Assembly (NCBI GenBank): GCA_030141605.1
Contig: JAQGDQ010000327.1
Coordinates: forward strand, 62,001-126,000
DNA length: 64,000 nt
Origin: Tubiluchus corallicola
Taxonomy: Eukaryota > Priapulida > Priapulimorpha > Priapulimorphida > Tubiluchidae
Direction: 5' to 3'
Shown here: positions 36,331 through 47,999 of the stretch, piece by piece
Position numbering within the stretch: the stretch's first letter is position 1
How the letters are laid out: every line of letters begins with the position of its first letter
Program-made: the position numbers and the translations under genes
The notes under the pieces: generated by a model
Told to the model about the DNA's origin: nothing
Database searches by the model: none
What the model saw: the letters and a program-made list of their open reading frames with translations, nothing else

Positions 36331-38159
36331 TACTTTTACACCTCCATCCCTCTCTCTAATGCTGCTACAAATGCAACACTGTAAGTATTCCTATTATCAT
36401 GAACAGCTGAGATGTGAAGAGTTACAACAGCGAAGTTATGAACGTAGTTTATATGCTGTACCTGTGGTCTCTTTCCCCGTCGCCCTTGTAACTTTTGTAA
36501 GTTTGTGCGCGTGTGCATGTGCGTGCGCGTGTTTCACTTGCTTTATCTCTGCCTTTTCTTTTTACATATAAAACAAAGCACGAATAAATGAATAAAAAAT
36601 AATTCTCTAACCGTTCATCTCGTTATACAAACATCATAAGACTTCGACATTTTTCTCTGATGTTTACACTAACTGTATTAAAGTGTAGTTTAAAGAATCC
36701 AGGTAATAAAGTCACAGCTAACCCTGCGAATTCAAGTGAATCAGTTGCTTCGTTGAAGAAAGGTATAAATGTAAAAAGTAAAAAAGTACGAAAACACCCA
36801 CCACGCACATAGTTTAGTGGCGAAGTTATTTCAAAGCAATCATTGATTGATATGTAGTTCTAAAGGCTAGTTTCTAACCGACAGTTTAAAAGGCTATGTA
36901 CACTGAATTTATTTCTTTAAGATTGTTTGAAACCTTTATATGTGACAAGTGTGCATCTTCCTTGCTCTCTTTTTATTTCATATTAAAATATAACACCCAC
37001 TGTAATATCACATTAACTGAAACTCAAATTACTATTGCTTTTAAAGGAACAATTTTCTGTCTGGTTGCTAGGTTTTTCGTTTCTTTTTTAAAAAAATGTT
37101 ACCTTGGAAATAAGCCGAAACGGTTTTAATTGTGGCTAATACCTGGCTATATTATGGCGCTTAGGCTTTTGTATTCAATTATACTTAAGTGAATTTTGAT
37201 GAATGTAAAATTGTATAGGTGAAGCGTGTTTCCACACTTGCGACAAACAACAAACTTGTAATTGATCTTACTCAAGTGAAACCATTATGCCCCGAGAATG
37301 ACCAATGTTTCGGATACAAAATGAAGAAGAAAAAGCAAACGTATTCTGGTTGACAAGAAGATTACTAATAAATTTGATTTATTATTATGCATGAATAAAA
37401 ATCCAAAATAATAATATCGCAAAAAATGCATTACATGTGTTGTAAGTTTACTCCGTGGAGGTAATCACAGTAATGTAAAGACGATTAGATTATTATGTAT
37501 ACCTTTATTACATCAACTTTATATAATATATAAAAGATTAATTTTCACTGAAAACCCAATGACAGAAGACGACACACTTAAATGATCAATATTGCAATAA
37601 TAGTTTTGTATAATAATTATTAATAGTGGTAATATCGATAATGGTTAATGAATATATTGCTAAGCAGAGTAAATATGTACATAAATATTGTTTGTATTTC
37701 TTCTGAAGATTAATATAAGCTTTGTAAAACCTACTGTAATTGTAACATATCACTATGTACTGAACACTACTTATCATCACGTGAGAAAAATTTCAAGACA
37801 GTTATCCACTCAATTTTCTTTAAATGGGCGACCTAGCAAAAAACCTTGGCTGGTATTAACAAAGTAAATTGATTAAAGCAATTGATTGTTAGACGTATCT
37901 CCTATGGTACTATAATGATGGAAAGAATGGCTTTTAGGATTGTGTTTTACTCACTATTTTACATGTTGTGTTTGGCTTCCCAGTCCAGAATTTGTTTGTG
38001 AATAAGTTGGCTGTTGTAAGTGTGGTATTCAGTTTGGTCCAATTCCAATTTGACGCATGCATCTTGCGCCAAATCTGCTGGTGACGTAAGAACATAAAAA
38101 TGTAATCAGATATCACGTTATCCGTAAAGAATCCGTAGTGATTCACCTGAATTTCAAGA
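36331..38159. other. Unassigned intron sequence
   Basis: AT-rich, with an alternating GTGCGCGTGTGC patch at 36505-36535 that could adopt Z-DNA. Short frames here lack recognisable domains. Confidence 0.35.
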
Positions 38160-39190
38160 TAGAAAGAAATTCAAAATTTCTTTTAATTAAGGGAAAACGC
38201 ATTTCGCTTCCATCATGGCTCAGCAGGCAGTAGCGACATCAACTGTAATAGTAAGGTGTGGACTAGCCTTTAGCAAGCCCACAACAAATCCGATACCAGG
38301 GCTATAACACCTGGGTTGGTAGGGCTTGCCTGTGAAAGATTAATGCTGGCACTTGTGTCAAGCACACTGCTAATTCAAGTGAATTTTCACTGCAGACCCA
38401 ACACAAGGTTTATTGAGCTTAAGTATGGGGTTCTTTGGCGAAAAACGTCGGAAGTCGATTCTCCGTAAATTTTCACATAATCTGTGCTGTACAACAGAAG
38501 AAAAAATGCAGTAAATCCGATTACGACAATTTTCTTCGTAGCGAGAACAAAAACAAATGTTGCAAGACAATTTTATTTCACTTTATCTTCAGATAAATCA
38601 GCAGCTTGATCAAATTCAAGAACAAAGGGTAATCTAGCATCTGATAAGCAACAACAATGTTGACAACTCGAACTTCTAAAAGAAGAATTTTAACACCTTA
38701 CAGTGTCTGATTAACTTACGCAACCAAACACTGGTCAGTGGTCAAAGTCGCTCTGTTCACATAGTAACCAACGGACAAGGCTTTGCCGCGAAGATATAAA
38801 TAGGATCTCGAAAGACTAACGCAACAACAATAAACAGCAATTATCGAGAAAAAAACTAATTAAAACAGCACGAAATTCGACTGCAATTAGTACATATGAG
38901 GTGAAACAGTTTAATCAGCGTCCACTTCTGCTTCTGCACCGTCTGCTTACAAATGAGTATAACAAAATGAACAAGGAATTAACATATCTAATTATCAAAC
39001 AGTAATTGTTTAGGTGTAATTGTAAAATGTTTGTTCTGCCATTTATCCCACGGGGTCAATGCTAGAACAAATGGAAATTTGCAATCATTCACAGAACAAT
39101 TATCCATTTTTAAAGTTTAAAACGGATTCAAGAAAAAAATTCAAAATTTCTTTTAATTAAGAAAAACACATTTCGCTTCCAATATCGCCA
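38160..39190. repeat. 55-bp direct repeats about 970 bp apart
   Basis: 'AAATTCAAAATTTCTTTTAA', continuing 'TTAAG-AAAC-CATTTCGCTTCCA', is found at about 38166-38214 and 39134-39184 in the same orientation. The DNA between has no coding signal. The repeats may be ends of an unclassified element or a duplication. Confidence 0.7.
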
Positions 39191-39943
39191 TTTTAAACAA
39201 AATCAGGAAAAAACAATATATTCGGCATTAAAAAACATACATTCGCCTCTCGACCTCTCCTTAAAGAAGAGTGATTTTTCACAAAATCACGACAACAATA
39301 ATGATGACATGAAGAAGTCAATATACAGCAAAGAAACAACGTTCAATTGTTGGTTCATCAGCTGCAAAAACAGAATTGTTTACATTTGGAAACATGCTTA
39401 TTAAGCTAAGTAAATTACATAATTCGAGTAAAATAAAACATCTAGTCACAAATCATTTTCTTACTTGACATGTACAGGTAGTCGCAACTCGATTCTTAAG
39501 TACAAATTTGAATGTCACAAAAAATACTTGCTGGAATTACAAATATTGTTTCGCGTAAGTAATGTTATGAGTGCATCTAAACTCGAGCATTTCTCTGTTT
39601 GTAAACTGAAGGGTGAAGAAAGAAAATAAAAGGTCTAGCACCTCATTTTCTCAAGTCTCGGAATTGCGTATTCGACGTGAAGCAGGCTCTTCGTAAATGA
39701 AGTTTCCATAATGGGTAGTAAGTTGTCTTGTTCTGCGAGGGTAAGGTCAGGAACGACTGGACGGCAACTGCACGTCAACGGCTGCATTGGCTTCCAAAAA
39801 GGTTAGTGGTGTGCTACAGTGTGTCGTAGCAGCCAGGTCGCTTGACGTAACAAAACAACAGGATTAATGGAAGTTAAAGAAGGAACAGGCTCGGATAACA
39901 CATATTGTGATGTTACATTATGGCCTGGTTGAAGCGACTTTGG

Positions 39944-39948
<5 letters not shown>

Positions 39949-39985
<37 letters not shown>

Positions 39986-42900
39986 ATCTTTATTTGCCAT
40001 AAAAAATCGATATTCACAACTATAAAAGCATAAAAGAACATCGCAGTATGAGAATAAAATTCACACAACTGTTACAGGCAAATGCGTCCAGTGCAAACTG
40101 AAAACTACTGTGCCAAAAATTTAAAACAAAAATATACATTATAATATTACACGGAAATTATAATAGACTATATACAATATATACATATAATTTAAAATGG
40201 ACGTGGGTAAATAAAATTTGTGGATGAATATATATTATCGTTTACGTAAGTTGGATTTTCAAAACGATTTAATGTATGTATTTTTAATTTTGATTTGAAT
40301 TCGTCAAAAGACTTGATTTGTTTTAAATTTGATGGCAGGGTATTCCAAAGTTGAACTCCTTGTTTGGTGATAGAATTGTTATTAGTGCGTATTTGTCTAA
40401 TATTGTGTGTTCTTGGATTTAATGTTGGCTCCAAGAGGAGTGGAAGCTTATTTTTGATGAAGGGCGTGTTAATATTGTTGATGTATTTATATAAAAACAA
40501 GATTGCGTAGAAGTCTTTATGTGTTTGTAAAATTGGGATTTTAAACATTGTTCTTAATTCTGTTGCAGAGGTTTGATTCGTAAATTTTATTAAAGTGGTT
40601 ATCCCAAGAAAGTTTGTTATCTACACAGATACCAAGAAAACTTACATTGTTTTTCTGTTTTATTATGCTATTTTCAACTTCTATTGATGTATTACTTATA
40701 TTGTCATTTGAGAACGGGGAAAGGACCATGAAATCTGTTTTGGTGCTATTTAATTTGAGTTTTAAATGGGTAAATGCTATGTTAATGTTTGCGATGTCCT
40801 GTTCTAAAAGTCGTTGAGCTGTTGCTAGATTTTCGTGGCCTAAATATATAGTTGTGTCGTCAGCATACTGTGTTGTATTACAATGTGTTAGTGTTTTAGA
40901 CATATTATTAATATAAAGACAGAAAAGTAAGGGACCCAAAAGTGTGCCTTGTGGTATGCCCTGCTGTAATGTTAGCCGTTAGACGGTATTTGTAGATAAT
41001 TTGACTCTTTGTTTTCTGTTTGTCAAGTAACTATTAATGAGCTTTAATGAAGTTGTATTAAATCCCAATGATTTTAAATTGTCTTTCAAAAGATTGTGGT
41101 CTTGGCTATCAAAGGCTTTTCTTAAGTCTAAAAATGCGGCTACAACATATTTATTTTCATTTAAGTTTGATCTCCAGTTTTCTGTTGCATGTATGATGGC
41201 ATCAGTAGTTGAGTGTTTTCGTCTAAAACCAAATTGATGTTTACTAAGTATATTGTTAACGTTTATATATGAATTCATTTGTTCATATAGTACTTTTTCC
41301 AAAAATTTTCCAAAACAATGAACAACGGATATAGGCCGGTAATTAACAGGGTCAGTTGATGAGTCTTTTTTGTGGACTGGTGTTACATTGGCTAGCTTAC
41401 AAATACTGGGGAATTCACTGCGCATGATCATTTGGTTTGTAATGTAGGCAAGATGAGGTGCTATTATATTGGCACTGTCCTCTAATATCTTCATGGGTAT
41501 TTCAGATGGGCCACTACTTTTGTTAATATCTAGTTTAACTAAGATTTTAAATAGTTCATTTGTGGTAATGGTGGAAAACGAAAAAGTTGTGTTAGTATTT
41601 AATTTCATTTTTAATTTCGAAATTATGTTGCTGTACTTACTATTATGATTAGATGGCCAGCAGAAATTTCCCAAATTAATGAAAGTAGCATTAAGAGCGT
41701 TTGCAATGTCTTTAGTTGTCTTTATTACTTTATTGTCAATTATAAGTTTCGTGATATGGGTTTGTTTGTTTTTATATCTGTTAATGACATTATTAATTAT
41801 TTCCCATTTATCTTTAGAAGGGGTTGCATTATTACACTGTTGCTGTATATATTTGTTTTTTAAAGATTTGTTTAGATTATTAAATGAATATCTCGCTTTT
41901 TTATAATTATTATAATTAAGTTTAGATTTGGTAGTTGTCCACAATTTATTTAAGTATTGTTTCGTTGTTCTTAGTGAATCCAGTTCTTGAGTAGTCCATG
42001 GACTTTTAGTATTTCGCTTACGTTCGGGCTGAGCAAAAGTTTTTATACGTTTATAGGGGGCGTGCAAATTAAGACAGTATTCAATATTATTTGTAATAAG
42101 TTCAACTTGGGCATCAATATTAGTAGTGTAATAGATTTCTTTCCAACTCATTTTAGCCTAATCGGCAAGAAAATATGTCTTATTGAATTGTTTGTAGTCT
42201 CTTATGAGTTTGTATGATGGATTAGAGTCAAAATTTGATGAGGGGGATTTTTGATCCGCTATAATAACAAAATTATGATCAGAATAATCACAAGGGCAGC
42301 TGTCGTGGGACACAAATTTTGTATTGTCATTTGAGATAAAGTGGTCAATTAATGTAGATGAAATTTTAGATATTCTTGTCGGTTTGTCATTTATTACATT
42401 TAGACAGAATTTTTTTAATAGTTCAATGTATTGTTTGCATTCAGGACATTTGGTATTATTAATGTCAATGTTAAAATCTCTCATTATAAGGATATGCTTG
42501 TTTTCAAAAACAGCTCGTTCAAGTTCGACCAAAAAATGTTTTAGGAAGGTTTTATATTTTTGATTTGGGGGCCGGTAAATAATTCCAACTAGGTAATCTT
42601 CTATGTTGCATCATAAAGTTTCGACTTTATTAGTTCTTATGCCTTTTGCTTCAGTTGATTTGAAATGTGCTGGGATGTAAATTGTTACCCCTCCTCCTTT
42701 TTTCGAATTGCATCTGTCTTTTCGCATTAAGATGTGCTTAGGTAATTGCAAAGATTTGCTTGATATTTTTTTGTTCAACCAAGTTTCGGTGATACCAATT
42801 ACTAGGTTTTCGGATGCGTGTACAGTATCTTTGAGAAGCCAGTGTTTTTTTGTTAAATTTTGAATATTAATATTAAGAAATTTTATGTTTTTCATGAATT

Positions 42901-43396
42901 TATTAATAATATTGTTTATTTCCAGAGTTAAATTATTGTGTGTATTGTTGCTGCTGCTGTTGATGTTGTTGTTAATGGGCCCTGGGTTTGACTCTATACA
43001 ACCTATAATGAGTAATATACTTAAAATAATTAATTTGAACGCCAAGTTGAGAATTTTAAAGAAATTTAAGCACGTTTTGCACCAGCAGCAATGCAGCATT
43101 GAACGCATTTGCCTTTTCAGGAAGTACACAGAGTTAAAAATATTTTTTACAAGTGGTTGAATGTTATATTTAAAGTTAAAATTATTAAAATCGGGCCAAT
43201 TTTTAAGTTTAAAACTATGATAATTCTTAATTCTTACAGGTAAGTTGGTGTTGCCATTGTACAGCTGTAAGATGCATATCGAAGCAATAAATAAAATTTT
43301 ATGGGAATTACATTTAGCTTTCACACATATGAAAATTTTTGAAATATAAATTAAGATCTGTATTACAGTACTTATTAAGTCAAGACTATAAAGCAC
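39949..43396 (-). pseudogene. CR1/L2-type LINE with N-terminal 2A-like motif (nearly complete ORF2)
   Basis: One frame runs from 43396 to 40541, broken only by stops at 42613-42611, 42160-42158 and 40981-40979; the C-terminus (40548-40192) is in another frame. Order: hydrophobic N-terminal region, 'IGCIESNPGP' (residues 131-140), endonuclease motifs 'ITETWL', 'RDFNIDI' and 'YSDHNFVII', reverse transcriptase motifs 'NYRPISVV', 'FLDLRKAFD', 'GIPQGTLLGP' and 'QYADDTTIYL', and the tail 'LWNTLPSNLKQIKSFDEFK'. The 3'UTR ends AATAAAGATTAC followed by (TA)n at 39949-39982, the element's microsatellite tail. The catalytic residues are intact, so decay is limited. Confidence 0.88.
42977..43003 (-). other. 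2A-like ribosome-skipping motif in LINE ORF
   Basis: The motif GCIESNPGP matches the 2A consensus G-D-(V/I)-E-x-N-P-G-P except Cys for Asp. It is preceded by a hydrophobic stretch 'LIILSILLI', as is usual for 2A sequences. In known cases the ribosome fails to join the last Gly and Pro, separating the upstream peptide from the enzyme. Activity with Cys in place of Asp is uncertain. Confidence 0.75.
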
Positions 43397-43465
43397 AAAA
43401 TCAGGATTAAGGCATCATGGGTCCACTAGTAAAACATATGAAGGTATTACGCTTAAATTTATCTA

Positions 43466-43856
43466 TCAAGAGCTTTTGTTTATTTCAAGAATATACTCAA
43501 CATTGCTCCTAGAATGGTTCACCTTGGAAGACTGCTCGCCTGAAAGAGGCGTGCGTTTACTATCGCCGGCCTTTTCAGAGGAGTCCTCAGCAATTGCAGA
43601 ACTGGAGCTACCAGGAAGCCATTCGTTAATGAATTGTCGAGTAGACTTCTTGAGAATAAATTCAGCAGAAGCAGCTGTGTCAAGTAAATTAAGAATGGTT
43701 GAGCCAGGGAAATCAACTCTTTTGGGTGAGGATGTTCGTGGTGTTGGTATAGGCGGGGATAAGGTGGGCAATGCAAGTCGTATATCACCACTGGAGGAAT
43801 GGTCAACGGAAAGGGAAAGTGGATCACGAATAGGAATTAAGGCTGTCATGGAATGA
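43466..43856. other. Overlapping opposite-strand frames of about 127 codons, unassigned
   Basis: Both strands are open for about 380 bp. The minus frame is Pro/Ser-rich ('ALPTLSPPIPTPRTSSPKR') and could be a displaced piece of the BEL/Pao gag further right. The plus frame has no motif. Neither is identified. Confidence 0.3.
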
Positions 43857-43873
43857 AATGTAAGTAGTTCTCG

Positions 43874-45150
43874 ATCGCGAAATCTGGAAAGCGATTAATT
43901 GGAAAGGAGAAGCAAGATCAGACAACACAGAAAATTTCTCTACAAATAATGTGTTTAAGATAGATTTCGAAAATCTGTTAAACAACATTACCGCATCCAA
44001 CAACTTACTTGATGAATTAGAGAATTACCAAATGCACGTCCCCGTATTAGATGACCGGTTTACGACAAAAGAGGTACAAAAAGTGATTGCGACGCAAAAT
44101 GCAAGAAAGAGCACTGGTCCAGATGGTATACAAACGTCTCTCTTCCGCTATTTACATGTAGAATGGGCTAGTAAACCTTTTAAACACAGTTTTCTTGCAG
44201 TGTAATTTCCCTTCATCGTGGTGTATATCCAAGTTTACAGTACTATTTAAAGAAGGATGTGCAGCCTCATGCAATAATGCATAAGCATTATATAAGCTTG
44301 TTGCAAAATATACGATTACCTGACAACGAACTTTTAAAGTTGTGGATAAAACCGGAACCAGAACAAGTGAACAGCCTGAATTTTGATCATTCGATTACTG
44401 ATTAACGCCGCTCGTAAAAAGAAGAGGAAAATGTGAATCATATTTGTAGATTTCGAGAAGGCATTTGACCAGGTTGATCGCGGTAAGTTAGTTATTACAG
44501 GTGTTAAAACAACACGGATGCGGTTATGTAATGTTACGAGCTATCGCACAACTGTATAGACTGAAAAAAGAACACCGAGCGATACAAAGTTTAGTTATAA
44601 CTGTGGGGTAAAACAAGGCTCACAAAGCTCAAGCTTGCTATTCTGTTTATATGTAGATCCGCTAATAAGGGCTCTAAAAGCACTCGGTGAGGATAGCTGG
44701 CTTCACAACCTCTATTGTCTGCTCATGATGGATGACACGCCATTGTGGCATCAACGGAAAGAAAAGGTATCGAACGGATGCTGACATGATTACAGTTCTG
44801 CAAAAACTATGGCATGAGCATGAATACAATCAAAACGAAATTTATGGTTGTAGGTGGAATTGAGCAAGACAGGGTACCGCTAACTGTTGACAATGTTGTG
44901 ATAAAACACACTACCACATATACGTATCCTGGCGTTATGATAATGGATGATGAAAAGATGAATACAGTTGTTACAAAACATCTTGAGAATAAAAATCCAG
45001 ACATGTTAAAATTCCACGCATTTGTCAGTAAGTAGTACACCCGGGAGTAGGTCAATTGCTTTCTAAGAAAATTTGTGCTCAGTAAACTTATTTTTGCTAG
45101 AGTTGGAGCTATGTTTGCTGTTCTCATGGTTAGACTGATTGTTGTGTATA
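43874..45150 (+). pseudogene. LINE with LMDD-type reverse transcriptase, degraded copy 1
   Basis: Segments in several frames match the copy at 45483-47822: 'EIWKAINWKG', 'STGPDGIQTSL', 'FIVDFEKAFDQVDR', 'GVKQGSQSSSLLFCLYVDPL', 'CLLMMDDTPLW' and 'MSMNTIKTKFMVVGGIEQ'. Many stops and indels are present. It ends about where a minus-strand gag fragment begins. The reverse transcriptase box reads MDD rather than ADD, as in copy 2. Confidence 0.8.
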
Positions 45151-45166
45151 TTCCACTTGATGGCTT

Positions 45167-45475
45167 TCATGAGTTAGCAGCAAGTGCATCTACAATTGTA
45201 TATCCTTTGCAACTCTCTGTTGCTTTCAGGGCTGTAAAATACTTATAGACATAACCCATTATCTCATGAGTTAAAAGAGGGCCTGTCGACACGCGTTGCA
45301 TATGAAAATTTTGGACAATTTTGTTTGGGAGTCTCTCGATAATAAGTTGTCCAAGCAAAGGATTATTAAGATCCAAACCCATCTGTGATATATTCTTGAT
45401 GGCTACATCGATTTCAAGATAAAAGATTCTTAATGATTTTGCATCATGTGACTCAACCTGACAGACTGACTGCAT
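45167..45475 (-). pseudogene. BEL/Pao gag fragment (DUF1759-like), right part
   Basis: The frame encodes 'DAKSLRIFYLEIDVAIKNIS', 'QMGLDLNNPLLGQLIIERLP' and 'NKIVQNFHMQR', the pattern of the DUF1759 region of BEL/Pao Gag (alternating hydrophobic helix, 'LG-D', 'KLP--I'). It continues the minus-strand gag at 48.0-49.8 kb, from which it is separated by the plus-strand LINE at 45483-47995. Confidence 0.65.
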
Positions 45476-45482
45476 GTAGGCA

Positions 45483-47995
45483 ATGACTGCATGTAGACTG
45501 CATATGCCGTCGAATCACGCACCGATTTCAATCAAGTTTGAGTTGTCAAAGTTAGCACCCAGCGCCTTAGGTGCGGATTTGATCAAACGATCGGAAGACT
45601 TCGGAAAGCATGCAGCTGAGGAAATCAACATCAAGCCTCCTGTTCTACATAAGCAAATCCGAACTGGTAATTGGACTGCAGAAAATACAACTTCGAAATG
45701 AGAAATATCGATCCTCCAACTGATATCGATGATATGAACTCTAGCGTTGAGAATCTAAATTCTCTCATTAGGAACACTCTAAAGAATTGTCGTACCGAAC
45801 CGAATGATACCCCAGACCACCAGGCTATACCAGATAGATGGAATAACCTGCTCGAAAACAATGACCCCCAAGGAATTTGGAAAGCCATCAACTGGAATGG
45901 TGACCTTAGTTCTGAAAAGAATATTGAAGCTGCGTCTGATGAAGACTTTAAGACCCATTTCGAGGACTTGCTGAACCCGGATAGAATCGATTCGCTGGAT
46001 CTGTTGTCACAGTGTGCGGGTCCTTCAATTCCAGTTACCGATAATTTGATATCCTTTGATGAGATAGAAGCTGCTGTAATGTCATGCGAGAATAAAAGTA
46101 GTGGAGGTCCATCTGGTATTTCTGGTGGTATTTTAAAGTTTTTGCCAGGGTGTTGGTTATCCTACCTGTGCTTGCTGTTCAATTTTATATATGTATCGCG
46201 AACTTTCCCACGTTCATGGTGCTTAAACAGACTTGTGACTATTTTCAAGAAAGGTAGTCGAATGTCTTGTGATAATTACAGAGGAATTTCTATAATGGAC
46301 TCAATTGCCAAGGTTTATGATAGGATCCTGTGTAGACGCTTTAATATGTGGTTTTCACCCGACAGGGAACAAGCAGGTGCTCAGAAAGGTCGAAGTTGCA
46401 CCGAATGGATCGTTACTGATGGACTATGCCCTATTTCGGAAAGTTAAACTGTTTGTGCTGTTCGTTGACTTTTCCAAGGCATATGATCGTGTCCCCAGGC
46501 ACGGTCTCATAGTCTCGCTTAAAGCTCTTGGATGCGGTATCATTATGCTTTGTGCAATTGCTGCCTTGTATAGTAATACACAATTAGTATTAGGAGCAGC
46601 TATAATAAGTGTAACCTTAGGTGTTAAACAAGGATCCCCTTCCTCGTGTTTTCTGTTCACACTCTACGTTAATAAACTTATAAGAAACCTCAAGGAAAAG
46701 TGCAGACCAGACGGTTTTCTAGGGATGTTTCACTGTTTGTTATTGATGGATGATACTGTTATCCTATCGACGACCAGAGAAGGACTTCTGGAAAAGATAG
46801 GCATCCTTGAAGAATTTTGTCGTGAGTCAGGAATGGTAATTAACGAATCTAAAACCAAATTTATGGTTATTAACGGTAACGAAAGGGATAAAAGGGTTAT
46901 TATCCGCGAGAACATAGTAATTAGGATATGTGAGTATTATGTTTATCTCAGATCTGTGTTCAGTGCTTCAGGAAAGTTACAGCCCTCACTGGAAAAACAT
47001 TGCGAAGAAAAGTTTACCCATGTTCTTAAATATGTATCATTTGTGAACAAAAACTCACTATTCCCATTCTGGGTTAAGAAAAAAGTGATGGACGCGACCC
47101 TGCTATCAGCTATTTTCTACAGCTGTGAATCTTGGTTGACTGGCATTCTTAAACCGATAAATGTGATGTACAATTCTGTGATTAAAGCATTGCTTGGCGT
47201 CAGGAAGACAACCGCTAATGACTTATGTTTAGTCGAGCTAGGATTACCTTCTGCCAAAGTGTACGTTCAAAACGTGCATTCAAAGTTCTTTAGACGGATA
47301 ATCGAATCGAGAGCCAACGAGCCCGATGACCCATTTTCAATCGTACGGAATTTGTGCTCGGAAGCGAACACACCATGTGTACAATATGTGATAGCTATCC
47401 TTCGTAAAACGGATATTATCTCTGACGACCTCGAGAACACAAAACAACATATCAGGGATTCCGAAAGAACTAAACTGTGCACGTATCTCTATCTGAATCC
47501 CGAACTATCTGTCAGTGCAATATATAGCGTTAAAGTAAATGAGCTCTATAGGATTAAAACATCTCGGTTACGCCTCTCCTCACATAACCTAGCTATTGAG
47601 ACTGGAAGATGGGCAAGGATAAAAAGAGAGGACAGGCTATGCTCCTGTTCTGGCTTAAACATTCAAACAGAAGAGCATGTTATCTGTTTTTGTCCACTTA
47701 CTAATCACCTTCGTGAAGATAACACTGAACTGAGCTTCAACGATTTGCATGAATTTTTCAATGGAAACCCAAAGTCATATTGTGAATTTGTAAATAACTG
47801 CTTAGCGATTTTTGGACAGTAATGATCATGTTAGGCGATAATAAGTGTGTAGTGGAATTTGTAAATAATTCTTCAGTTATTTTTTGACAGTAATGATCAT
47901 GTTATATGATCAAAATTCCTTTTTTTGTAGTGATCTATGGACTGAACTAAAGTATCATGTTCGACTATCTCGTAATCAGTCAATAAACATACATA
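45483..47995 (+). pseudogene. LINE with LMDD-type reverse transcriptase, copy 2
   Basis: Three overlapping frames (45483-45701, 45671-46447, 46305-47822) join across two frameshifts, the second near 46410. They encode the end of an endonuclease ('PSNHAPI'), reverse transcriptase motifs 'SSGGPSGISGGIL', 'RLVTIFKKGSRMSCDNYRGI', 'LFVDFSKAYDRVPR', 'GVKQGSPSSCFLFTLYV' and 'CLLLMDDTVIL', a thumb ('ESKTKFMVING') and a C-terminal Cys-His cluster ('RLCSCSGLNIQTEEHVICFC'). The 5' endonuclease is truncated. The 3'UTR includes a tandem copy of the last coding segment and ends near a (TA)n. It sits inside a BEL/Pao gag. Confidence 0.87.
47784..47915 (+). repeat. Tandem duplication at the LINE ORF end
   Basis: 'GAATTTGTAAATAA' through 'GACAGTAATGATCATGTTA' appears at about 47782-47834 and again at about 47852-47904. 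The second copy lies in the 3'UTR, and the copies have drifted by several bases. Confidence 0.8.
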
Positions 47996-47999
47996 TATA

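Noticed and set aside
38217-38360. TGGCTCAGCAGG, resembling a SINE A box
   Set aside because: No B box at a plausible distance, so a tRNA origin is not supported.
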